Shown here: positions 9,831 through 21,974 of the stretch, in pieces
Numbering within the stretch: the stretch's first letter is position 1
Layout: each line of letters begins with the position of its first letter
Notes under the pieces: model-generated
The model's input: only the letters and a program-made list of their open reading frames with translations
Told to the model about the DNA's origin: nothing
Database searches by the model: none
Source of the DNA: Auxenochlorella pyrenoidosa
Taxonomy: Eukaryota > Chlorophyta > Trebouxiophyceae > Chlorellales > Chlorellaceae
Length of the DNA: 28,900 nucleotides
Assembly: GCA_001430745.1 (NCBI GenBank)
Contig: KQ482003.1
Coordinates: forward strand, 303,894-332,793
Direction of reading: 5' to 3'
Translations under genes and position numbers: made by a program

Positions 9831-10219
9831 ATTTGCGTTTTCAGGGCGCTGGCGCTGCCGTCTAGCCCTGCACAGCAACCTAGCTCGTGCACTCTAGCGT
9901 GCGTGCCCTCAGGCACGGGGCCTGGCGCCCGCTGGCTGCGCAAGGGTGTGCTCCCTGTCTGCTGGTGCTCTGCTTTCGAGGGGAATTGATGGGAGGGGAG
10001 GGGTGGAGTGACCTAGTGACAGTAAAGGCCGTGGAGCCTTCAATTGAGGCCTGGCTCGCCCCGCTGGCGGCGCTGGCCTAAGTGGGCAAGGAAGCCAGCA
10101 GAAGGCCAGGCTCTTTAATTTCGCAACATTTTCTGCCGCTGAAGTGTGCATTGTGCCATATTCTATCTTCTCAGGGCCGCCGGACAGCACCAGCGCTCAC
10201 TCCGCCTTTCAACTGCGCT
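9831..10219. other. Divergent promoter region, F-box gene and deacetylase gene
   Basis: The 389 bp lie between head-to-head start codons. No TATA box is evident. In-frame non-ATG extension of either neighbour is possible but has no domain support. Nothing else is seen. Confidence 0.4.
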
Positions 10220-13200
10220 ATGTGGGGGGCTCTGCTTCTCCTGGCCCTGCTTGCGGGCCTGACTGGTGCCGATTATGGTACGAGGCAGGCTGACGGGCTG
10301 CCGAGGGCGGCAGGCGGGCGGACACCCCAACCGCCGGGGAGCCCCAGCGGACCGCCCTGCTTGCCAACTCCCCTTCCTATCCCTGTGTCTGCAGTGTGCC
10401 CAGCCGACAAGTGCAAGCCTCCATCCTGCAAGTGTGCCTCCATAGAGGCGCCCATCACTCCAGCCCCTCAGTTTGTAGTCCTGGCACGTCGACGGGCAGG
10501 GAAAGGCTGTTGGGTGCTGCGCACGTCGCCACACTTGCGCATGCTCTGGTTGCGCAGCACACACCCTCATCCATGCCTCCCTGCTGCAGACCAACGATGA
10601 CGCTGCTACTGTCATCACCACGCCTGCCGTGCTGTCCATGCTTGACAAGGCAGGCTTGAATCGCAACGGCTGCCCACTGGTGGGTGCTCGCGACCTGCGC
10701 CTGCAACAGAACAGCAGCATGTGTCGGAGGCGCTCAAGTCGGAGTGGATCAAGGGAAGGCTTGGCATCCCTTGCCTTCCACTCAATGTGTTGGCAGCGCT
10801 TTTCTCGGGCTGCAGAGACCCCAATCAACTACGACATGCTCTCTTGCCCCCAACACTCAAACCCCTCTTCCTCTGCTGTGGCCCTCCCTCCGAAGGTAGC
10901 CACCTGGTACATCTCCATTGGCTACACACAGGTCGAGTTTGTGCAGCAAATTTATATGAAGGGGCACGAGATTGCGACACACACGTATGACCATGTGGGC
11001 CTGCCCAGCGCAACCGAGATTGTCAGCGCTCGCTCCTGGCTAAACCAGGTGGGCCTTACAGGGGGGGCTGGCAGGCGGCGCTTGCTTTGAGATCGTACGC
11101 AGCCCAGCCTTGGTCAAGGCCAGTCAAGACTTGGTCAAGACCTGGTCAAGACTGCGTACCCAGGGTGTCAGCTGCTCGAAAACAAGCCTTTTCAGTTGCT
11201 CCACCAGACTGTCGATCATGCGGGCTGTGCAGAGACTCAGCACTTTCCCTCTCCCCAGTCACGTGCTGCTTCCGCGCACCTGCAGACCGCGGGAGTGCCG
11301 CTGGAGAAGATCCGTGGCTTCCGTGGGCCCTTTCTGCTTCACAATGAGAGGCAGCGGGAGGTGCTGCAGGCCAGCGGCTTCCTTTACGACTCGACCATCA
11401 CTTCAGTGAGGGCTGTGCATGCTGCAGAGCAGGCGCAAAACTGCCAATCTGATGATGCATGCGTGGGGCTGCCTAACTGTGTTTCAGTGCACCCCGTGCA
11501 GACTTGGGGACCCGGCAGCTTCTCACCTGACGGTGCCCACAATGTTTGGCCGTTCACCCAAGATTACGGCATCCCAATCGTGAGTCAGTTCCACCCTGCT
11601 GCCTGCCTTACACAGCCAGCTCATCCGTTTGCCTGCCTTCCGCTCGCCGTGCCTTCGCCCCACGTGTCACAAAATTTCGTCCTTGCTGCCTGTAATGCAG
11701 GACTGCACGACAGGGACAGGACCGTGCAGTACCTCTGAGAGCCACCCGGGGCTTTGGGAGTTCCCTTTGTGGAATGTGCAGGCCGATGACAGCACTGTAG
11801 TGGCCAGCATGGATCCTGCCGATGGAAACATTACAGGTGGGATGGCGGAAGACGCAGCCGCTGCCCAGGCCGCGGTCGAGAGAGCTGGATTTGTCAGCTT
11901 GCCTCTTTTACAACCGGCTGCAGTCAACTAGCCGCTGCAGCCCCTCTCTCTGCATCACTGCTGCAGAGCTCTACATTCGCGAGCTCATGCGCAGCTACCA
12001 TGGGTGAGCCCTGTTTTGCTCATATTGTTTGGCTAGCTTTGCCTGCCACTGCGCGAGGCAGCCCCTGCTTGCAGATAGCCGAGACTGGAGGTGCTTGAGT
12101 GTAGCAGCACGTGCCACACACAGTTCTTCAGAGCAGGCCGACCAGCGTAGCTGCATACATTGCCCTCTGGACGCCGTGCCATGCAGCACTGATTTCCTGG
12201 ACGTGTCCTGTGATGTGCCCTCCCTGCAGCAACCGCGCCCCTGTTGGCGTGTTCCTGCATGCCGCTCGCCTGATTGGCAGTGAGGAGGTGTCTGAGCAGT
12301 ACAGCGCCTTCCTCCGCTACGCGCTCTCCCTGCCCGACGTCTGGGTGGTCACCGTCGCAGAGGTGGCTGCGGGCTGGGCCAGCGGGCATCGGGCGTGCCC
12401 ACCTCCTCCACACTGCAGCCTGAGGAGCTCTTCTCCAGTGTAGCCTGCTCACCTCTTGAGCTGCCCTGCGCTCTTCAGGTGCTGCGATGGATGGGCAACC
12501 CCGTGCCTGCCAGCGCCTACAACCTGTCCTGTCCCACTCCGACTGATATGACCTTTCAGTCCGGCCACTTCTGCCCGCCTCCCTCTGGTGGATGCCTCCA
12601 GGTGCGCTTGGAACAAGCCTGAGACGCCGATTTAACAAGGGATCGTGCATGCGAAGCCATGCAGGGTGCATGTGCAGGTGCTAAATGACTCAAGCTTGGC
12701 CTTACCTTCCAAGGTCTCCACACCAACCTGGATGTCCTGCGCTCCCGCTGGCTGCACAGGGTAGCTGGCACGCCGATCTCTGCGCCTGCATTTGCCTCAA
12801 CGGTGCCAATGCCTCCCTACCCGGCTACTGCGCCGATTCCACTGGCGCATGCACTGTCGTTAAGACCTACGACTTCTCTACGAAGATCTGGTCCTGCCCT
12901 GCTGACCAGGACACTGCAGACGTGCCACCCAGCACAGGCGGCACTGACAACAGCAGCAGCGCGCCCTCCACTGGCAGCACCACAGGCGGTGGCACCTCGG
13001 GAGCTGGCACACCCCCAGCCGGCTCCTCCGGGGCTGCCCCATCCACCGGCACCGCAGTGCCAGCAGCCTCCACTCCCTCCACCACGACCTCTGCGGATGT
13101 GCAGCCTGTGGGCGGGGTGCGCTTCGCCTTTTTCCTGAAAGGCGAGGTGGCAGACTTTGCCACCAAGACAGACGCCGTGTGCAGCGTGCTGGCAGCGCTG

Positions 13201-14018
13201 GTCGGCGAGGCGCCAGCCACATGCACCATCGTGTCAGTCACCGAGACAGCCGCCCCAAACAACTCAGGCGCCCGACGCCTGGCCTCGACAGGTGGGTGGA
13301 GTGCGGGCTGGCAGATTAGCAAGCAACCACCTCCTTGAAAATTGCTGTGCAAGTCGAGTGCTCACTGTCACATCTGCCTGCCTTCCTGCACGCAGGGTTC
13401 ATGCTGGTTGTTGTGGCCATCGCCCCAGCAAACCACACTGAGGCCCAGGTGTCCGCCGCGCTGTCAGCGGCAATGCAGGATGGCCGTCTGTCTGCCGGCC
13501 TGGCGGCAGGGGGGGTGCAGCTGGCGTCTCCAGAGGTGCTGAGCGCTGCGCCCAGCAGTAGGAGCGTGGTGGGCGCAGCTGTGGGGGGTGCCGTGGGCGG
13601 CGCTGTTTTTGCGGGACTCGCGCTCGTGGTCTTCGCTGTTGTGCGTGCCCGCCGTGCCAGGGCCGCCGCTCCAGGGCTTCTGTCCATCTCCAAGAGCCTT
13701 CAGGAGGAGGCACAGCTGGCTGGAAAGCACAAGAAGGTGGGCTGCTGTTAGTATCGGGAACAAGGGTTGAGCTGAGGGGGGTGCACTGCACGTTTAAGGT
13801 TGGAAAGCAGTGTGCGCTCAAGGCGCATGCCAACATAACTTTGTCTGCTGCAGGCCTCGCCGCCAACAAAGGGGCTGAGCCTCACGGTGAAGGCGGGGCC
13901 ATCGCGGCCGGGCGAGGCAGCAGTGGAGGCCTACTCCAGCAACTCGCGTGGGGCCACCCCGCGCCACCCCACCGCCGCAAACGGCCCCTTCAGCAACTAC
14001 GCGGCCTTTGACGTGTGA
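10220..14018 (+). CDS. Membrane-anchored polysaccharide (chitin-type) deacetylase
   Basis: Twelve exons: 10220-10277, 10395-10483, 10590-10679, 10896-11048, 11286-11579, 11701-11836, 11967-12003, 12230-12362, 12479-12601, 12760-13291, 13396-13736 and 13854-14018. They join in frame to 716 aa. Order: signal peptide (1-17); short Cys-rich stretch (CKPPSCKCA); NodB/polysaccharide deacetylase fold (about 45-340) with TNDDA (50-54) as the Asp motif and HEIATHTYDH (103-112) as the zinc-binding His motif, then IRGFRGPFLLHNE and GLWEFPLWNVQA; a second Cys-rich module (about 370-430, CACICLN, YCADSTGAC); a Ser/Thr/Pro/Gly mucin-like linker; a juxtamembrane domain; a transmembrane helix at about 605-629; and an 87-residue cytoplasmic tail. 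The family removes N-acetyl groups from chitin-like glycans in the wall. Intron 2 needs a GC donor (CTG|GCACGT) for the conserved QFVVLTNDDA to be intact. The 82-nt stretch 11406-11487 looks like an intron but is kept as coding to preserve frame. Confidence 0.85.
11110..11153 (+). repeat. Degenerate tandem repeat in a deacetylase intron
   Basis: Four imperfect copies of an 11-bp unit, TTGGTCAAGAC, lie inside the fourth intron. The last two copies are adjacent and differ by one base; the first two are shorter or diverged. Confidence 0.6.
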
Positions 14019-14439
14019 TATGTTTTCGACCGTGTGGATCCTGCGACTCTTGTTCTTGCTGCAGTTTGTTCTGTGCCCTGTGCTCTTCCTGAGCTGTGAA
14101 ACGTGGCCGCGGGACAGTTGCATGCAGGTGCAGGTGGACGTAGGCGAGGGCCCATTGGCAGTGCAGCTCCTAGGACCCGTGTGCCTTGGGCCAGGCACCG
14201 AGCCAAATAAACTCATGGCATGCTCTTTCTGGCCGCCGCCCATGCTGCGCTGCCTGCCATCACTGCCGCCGCCTGTCACCTGGCTCCAGCCGCCTGCTGC
14301 CGCATTGATCGCACTCCTGCCAGTATCGCACTCTCTCTGAGCATTCAAACATCGACTCACAACTCCCGGCTTGACTCACGACTGATCACCCCGTTTCCTC
14401 GCCGCCCGCTGGAGCACCGCTTTCCATACTTGGGCAGCA
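14019..14439. other. Intergenic region, deacetylase 3' end and RPT4 promoter
   Basis: The 421 bp separate two genes in the same direction. An AATAAA at 14206-14211 is the only poly(A) candidate for the deacetylase; no TGTAA is seen. Two GACTCAC copies at 14354-14360 and 14373-14379 lie 60-90 bp before the RPT4 ATG and may be promoter elements. No gene is supported. Confidence 0.45.
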
Positions 14440-17958
<3,519 letters not shown>

Positions 17959-18108
17959 GGGGCCCCAACGGGCAGCGTGCGGGGGTCCGGCAGGGAGTGT
18001 CAGCAATGCAGTGGCTGTCCTTTGGCTGCAACTTCTGCCCTTGCGGCCGCCTTGGCAAGTGCTGCACACCTGTGCTCCTCTGGTCTGCTCCCAGTAGCAC
18101 CCTCTCAC

Positions 18109-18113
18109 TGTAA
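18109..18113 (+). terminator. TGTAA polyadenylation signal of RPT4, proximal copy
   Basis: TGTAA is the standard green-algal poly(A) signal. It lies about 150 bp after the RPT4 stop codon, inside copy 1 of the 53-bp repeat. Confidence 0.65.
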
Positions 18114-18161
18114 CGACGGCACATGTGCTCCTCTGGTCTGCTCCCAGTAGCACCCTCTCAC

Positions 18162-18166
18162 TGTAA
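18162..18166 (+). terminator. TGTAA polyadenylation signal of RPT4, distal copy
   Basis: This is the second copy of the signal created by the tandem duplication, about 205 bp after the RPT4 stop. Confidence 0.6.
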
Positions 18167-18198
18167 CGACAGCACATGTGAACGTAGCTTATGCACTT

Positions 18199-18203
18199 TT
18201 ACA
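18199..18203 (-). terminator. TGTAA polyadenylation signal of the thioredoxin-like gene
   Basis: TTACA on the plus strand reads TGTAA on the minus strand, 336 bp after the stop of the minus-strand gene. Cleavage usually falls 10-20 nt further on, about 18180-18190, where RPT4 transcripts using the distal signal would also end. Confidence 0.5.
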
Positions 18204-18538
18204 GGGATATGTTTGGGCGGCAGCATGGCCAGGACAGTGGTGATGGGCAGTCAGGCTACCCAGAATCCGCAGCGTGCTGCCAGGCGCGACTGGTACCAGT
18301 ACGTGAACCTCACGCAGAATGCTCTGCAGGCAGGAGGAGAGCAAGGCGCGCCGGCCAGGTCATGCTTCCACGGCGAATGCGCAGGCACCCACTCCGTCGT
18401 GCATGTTCCGCCCAACCAAGCCAGGCCCTGCTCACCTGACGGCGCTGGTTCATTGCCGCGCTTGCCGCGCATTGCTCACGTGGCTCGCAGCATCCAGTGC
18501 TTGGATGGCTGGCTCCCCTGTGGCCCTGGACATGCCCC

Positions 18539-19189
18539 TCACCGCCTGCGCTGCCCCATGCCTGCTGCATGCTGGACCATCGCCGCCAGTGCTGCCTCCA
18601 TCTGCTGCCGGCTGCGCGGCGCTGGCGTCTTGCAGACTGCCCTGCCTGCAGGATTGTGTTTGTTTCTCGGGTGGGTGGGGTGGGGGTGGGATCAAGTGGG
18701 GCCGTGACATGCACGCTGTGTTCAGCGTAGACATGCGACACACACAAAGCCCAGCGAAGCAAGGCTGCAATCACCCACCTCCAGGCTCAAGCAGCACAAA
18801 GCAGGGGACTGTCTGGACATCATAGGCTAGCATCTGCAAGCCAGAGGGTGGAGGAGTGAGGTGGAAAGGCGTAGCCATCCTGCAGCGCCTGGGCACACCA
18901 CATGCAGCGCAGGTGCGCGTCCCGTCCTTCTACTCACCTCTGGTGCCCACAGCTTATCCTGCTGCGCATTCAACATTGCGACATTCAGGCGGCTGCTGGC
19001 TGCCGGGCCAGCGCTGCCCTCGGCTCCGTCACTGCAACTGCTGGCAATTCTGTCGAGCTCAAGTCGCAACGTGGCGCAGAGGCCGCAGTGTGGAGACATA
19101 AAGGCAAGCAGGCAGGGCTCGGGGGCTGCTAGTTTGGCCGCAAGCTCCCGGTGCCCGTCATATCGCTGAGCGCTGGCTGCCGCCCCCAT
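18539..19189 (-). CDS. Small thioredoxin-like protein with CGLC active site
   Basis: Minus-strand exons 19189-18938, 18833-18779 and 18645-18539 join in frame to 137 aa; donors are GTGAGT and GTGGGT. The fold is a single thioredoxin domain: LLAFMSPHCGLCATLRLEL gives the strand and active site (Cys35-Gly-Leu-Cys38), YDVQTVPCFVLLEPGG gives the cis-proline loop (Pro94), and the last helix is RQQMEAALAAMVQ. CGLC differs from the CGPC of classical thioredoxin and resembles atypical plant and algal thioredoxin-like proteins. Both cysteines are present, so dithiol-disulfide exchange is possible; the partner is unknown. The N terminus MGAAASAQ fits the N-myristoylation pattern (Gly2, Ser6) and there is no transit or signal peptide, so membrane tethering from the cytosol is an inference. 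It shares a 140-bp start-to-start region with the SDR gene. Confidence 0.82.
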
Positions 19190-19193
19190 AAGG

Positions 19194-19216
19194 CCTGATC
19201 AATGCGCGTGATCAGG
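19194..19216. promoter_or_regulatory. Perfect inverted repeat CCTGATCA-N7-TGATCAGG
   Basis: Two 8-bp arms (19194-19201 and 19209-19216) are exact reverse complements around ATGCGCG. The element lies 5 bp from the thioredoxin-like ATG. It could be a dimeric transcription-factor site or a hairpin in that gene's leader. Confidence 0.6.
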
Positions 19217-19305
19217 AGCAGCGCTCTGGACACAAGGCCGCCTGAGAGCCCTGCTGTGCTTCGCAGCCAGCTCGACATTTGTGCATTGCTTGTTTTTCAC
19301 TCGCT

Positions 19306-19320
19306 GATGTTCGAAACATC
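19306..19320. promoter_or_regulatory. Inverted repeat GATGTT-CGA-AACATC
   Basis: Six-base arms surround CGA, 9 bp before the SDR start codon. It overlaps the 5-codon upstream ORF. It may be chance, but it is the second palindrome in 140 bp. Confidence 0.4.
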
Positions 19321-19329
19321 GTGACAATC

Positions 19330-21488
19330 ATGAAGATTCATGTATTTGTCACAGGCGCTGGTGGGCGCACGGGTAAGCTATTCCCAGTCATGAATGTCCA
19401 CATCTGCAGCCCTTGCTGGTTGCTAGCTGGGAATTCCGTGCGAATACTACGAGCAATCATGCTCGAGCATGTCGTCCCGCTTTCGGGAGAACTGTACGAC
19501 ATGGTGCCAGCAGCCAACAGCGGCGTCCAGGGCGGGAGCGGCCGGCTCAGGATTGGATGGAAGCAATCTGCCGCTGCTCCAACCCTGTTTTGGTATTACA
19601 GGAAGGCTGGTGCTTCAGAAGCTCAGAGAGCGCCCAGAGTTTGAGGTCAAGGGCTTGGTCAGGTGGGCTGTCACTAGATTGAAGGTGGGCAGCTGGCACG
19701 CCTGGCACTCGCCTTCATTCCTGCATTTACCCGATGCCTGCATTAACCCTGCTGCTATCCGACTGCTCGAGGTCCGTGGCTTCCTCTTGGTACTGCCCGC
19801 CGCGCAGGCGGGAGGAGCAGCAGGCGGAGCTGGGGGCGTATGTGATCGTGGGGGATGTGCTGGCCCCGCAGCTGTGGGAGCATGAGCTGAGCAGCATGGA
19901 TGCCCTCGTCATGTGAGTCACCGGCCCGCCACACCCTTCCCGCTCCTGCCTGCTGTACTGGCAGGCTTCCGGCCATGTAGGTGTGGCCAGCCTGCGCGCA
20001 AGCCTTGCCCTGGTCCACTGCTAGCCTGCAGCCTGACCTCGGCGGTGCCCAAGATGCGGCCCACCACCAACCCCGACGACCCGCCGGAGTGGTACTTTGA
20101 GGAGGGGCAGATGCCGGAGCAGGCAAGCAGGCTGCCACTGGGTCGCCATTCACCAGCCATGCGGCCGGGTGAGGTGCCGCCCCCAGGGTAGCCGGCAGTG
20201 AACTTCCGAGCTCTCTGCTTCACAGTGTGTTGGCAGGACGCCACCATTGATGCGCTCCTTGGCCCTTGGCTGCCCACCCCTGCAGGTGGACTGGCAGGGG
20301 CAGCGCACGCAGATCGACCTGGCGGTGAAGCACGGCCTGCGGCAGGTTGTGCTGGTCAGCAGGCAAGGGTCCACACCCATCTCAGCTCGGTTCACCCATG
20401 CAAGCAGGGCAGCGAGGCGCTGCTTCCTCTTTCCGGCATGTTCCCGCCATGTCGCATGCCAGCGGTTGTAAATTTGTTCAATTGGGATCTGCATGCCTGG
20501 GTGGCTGCTTTGCAACCCTCTTACCCGCTGAAGCTCGGGGGCACAACTGCTGCCCCACGCTTGCCTGCACTCCACCAGCAGCATGGGCGTCACTAAGGCC
20601 GACCACCCCCTCAACCGCATTGGCGGTGAGACAGCACACTGCCGTGCTGCATGTCACCACATGCTGCCGCTGCACTGCCGGTGCCGCCAGCTCCACCTGC
20701 CAGGGTCCTTGCCGTGCCTCACCTGGCAGGGCATGCCCGTGCCCCGCATGCCCTTTGCCGTCCTGCAGGCGGCAAGATACTGTTTTGGAAGCGGATGGCG
20801 GAGGAGTACCTGGTGAACAGCGGTGGGTGCCTGCTGCGCCGGCCGGTAGGGCATGCCCCGGCTGGCAAGCAGGCGCCGCCCCTGCGCCTGGCATCCCAGC
20901 CCTGGCAGCCTGCCCGGGCTAGCGCAGCAGCCTGTTGATGCTGACCATGGATCCAGCCGGCCCATCTCCAGCCTGCCCCCGGACTCCCCCCCTCCCGCCC
21001 CCTTTCCTGCGCCTTCCCGCAGGCGTCCCATACACCATCGTCCACCCTGGCGGCCTGATCGACCAGGCCGGCGGCAGGCGGCAGCTGCTGGTGGGCAAGC
21101 ACGACGAATTTATGGACTCTGGGGGACCCCGCACTGTGCCTCGCGAGGACGTGGCAGAGGTGGGGTGCGCTAGCAGTGCTGCGTAAGCCCGCTGCTGGTG
21201 GCACGGTGCACAGGCTGACAGCTTGCGGGACCCCCCCAGCCCCAACTGCCAAGTGCAGGCAAGGCAGTGCCTGCTCCGCCCGGTTGCCTGGCAGCAGCAG
21301 GGGCGCTGCCTGCACCAAAGCGGGCAACACAGCTGGGCGCGGCGCCCGCCCCGCAGGTGGTACTCCAGGCGCTGCTCTGCCCAGAGGCGGTCAACAAGAG
21401 CTTTGACCTGGTGGCGCGGCCAGAGGGGAAGGGCGAACCGATGAGCAGCTGGGACGTGCTGTTTGATCAGACGACGGCCGGCCTGTGA
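19330..21488 (+). CDS. Atypical NAD(P)-binding short-chain dehydrogenase (At5g02240-like)
   Basis: Nine exons: 19330-19372, 19602-19662, 19808-19912, 20032-20122, 20286-20362, 20582-20625, 20769-20822, 21023-21159 and 21357-21488. They join to 247 aa; the Arabidopsis relative is about 250. The Rossmann glycine motif TGAGGRTG is at residues 8-15. Next come VIVGDV, LTSAVPKMRP, the family-typical PEQVDWQGQ, VVLVSSMGVTKADHPLN, then ILFWKRMAEEYL and PYTIVHPGGLIDQAGG, then the C-terminal KSFDLVARPEG. The Tyr/Lys catalytic pair of classical SDRs is not in its usual YxxxK form, as in the NmrA/SDR_a5 group, so the substrate is unknown. No transit peptide is visible, so a cytosolic location is likely. 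Introns 4 and 5 use GC donors (CAG|GCAAGC and CAG|GCAAGG). Both boundaries are set by alignment to conserved PEQ/VDW and VS/SMG. Confidence 0.92.
20123..20285 (+). other. GC-AG intron in the SDR gene (intron 4)
   Basis: The donor is CAG|GCAAGC, the best GC-donor consensus in the window, and the acceptor is CTGCAG. No in-phase GT is available nearby. Confidence 0.88.
20363..20581 (+). other. GC-AG intron in the SDR gene (intron 5)
   Basis: The donor is CAG|GCAAGG and the acceptor is CAGCAG. A GT donor 6 bp downstream (CAAGG|GTCC) is also in phase but would insert two residues into the conserved VLVSSMG segment. Confidence 0.75.
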
Positions 21489-21974
21489 GCCATCACGGCT
21501 GCAAGGGGTCCCTCGCGGGCAACGCTGCAAGAACATGCAGCCCTGAGCATCCGCAATGACTTTGTTGGCAAGACATATTAAAAAAACCTCATCCAATGTG
21601 GCAGCAACTGACAAAACCAATCAATATGCACAAAAAACGAGGCAGAAAACGTTTAGTTGAAAGTGTGATAAGTGGCGCATGTGGCCAAGGAGTGGGTGTG
21701 GCAATGCAGTTGAGGCATGGTATAAGGAGCGCAGTGATGGTGGTGCAGTGGGCCGGGCTTGCAGCCAAAGATACGGAACGCACGTCCCGGCAAGGGCCAG
21801 AACACAGGCACGCATTCCGGATGATCGGTGGATGAAAACATGAAATGAGCAGCTCCTGCGTACCAAAAGAGACGCGTACGATGGGAGGCACCTGGGTACA
21901 TATCAATTCACAAGAGACATACATTGGTGGATGCAAGAGGCGGAAGGATGCCATCTGCTCACAGCTTGCTGGCC
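21489..21974. other. Convergent intergenic region (486 bp)
   Basis: This lies between the SDR stop (+) and the LRR stop (-). It is clearly AT-richer, with A-runs near 21580 and 21632. No TGTAA is seen on either strand. No gene is supported. Confidence 0.45.

Larger units (their letters stand above)
18071..18176 (+). repeat. Two-copy 53-bp tandem duplication
   Basis: Copy 1 is 18071-18123 and copy 2 is 18124-18176. They differ at a single position (ACGACGGC against ACGACAGC). The near identity implies a recent duplication. Each copy contains TGTAA, at 18109-18113 and 18162-18166. Confidence 0.95.
17959..18538. other. Convergent 3' region of RPT4 and the thioredoxin-like gene
   Basis: The 580 bp hold a 53-bp tandem duplication carrying TGTAA twice on the plus strand, and one TGTAA on the minus strand; these are listed separately. 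The stretch 18204-18538 would be minus-strand 3' UTR. I see no protein gene: the ORFs here have no recognisable domain. Confidence 0.55.
19190..19329. promoter_or_regulatory. Compact bidirectional promoter
   Basis: Only 140 bp separate the ATG codons of the thioredoxin-like gene (-) and the SDR gene (+), so both promoters must share this DNA. It contains two inverted repeats, described separately, and a 5-codon upstream ORF (ATG at 19307, stop ending 19324) before the SDR start. No TATA box is seen. Confidence 0.6.

Noticed and set aside
10721..10895. A possible extra deacetylase exon (ALKSEWIKGRLGIPC)
   Set aside because: The family joins NGCPL directly to VATWYISIGYT, and the splice sites at 10680 and 10895 do that in phase. 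An extra exon would interrupt the conserved core.
18071..18176. CRISPR-like or transposon repeat
   Set aside because: There are only two directly adjacent copies, no spacers, no terminal inverted repeats and no target-site duplication. It is a simple tandem duplication.
18189..18825. Plus-strand ORFs of up to 194 residues after RPT4
   Set aside because: They cover the tandem repeat and the antisense of the thioredoxin-like exons, with no domain and no start context.
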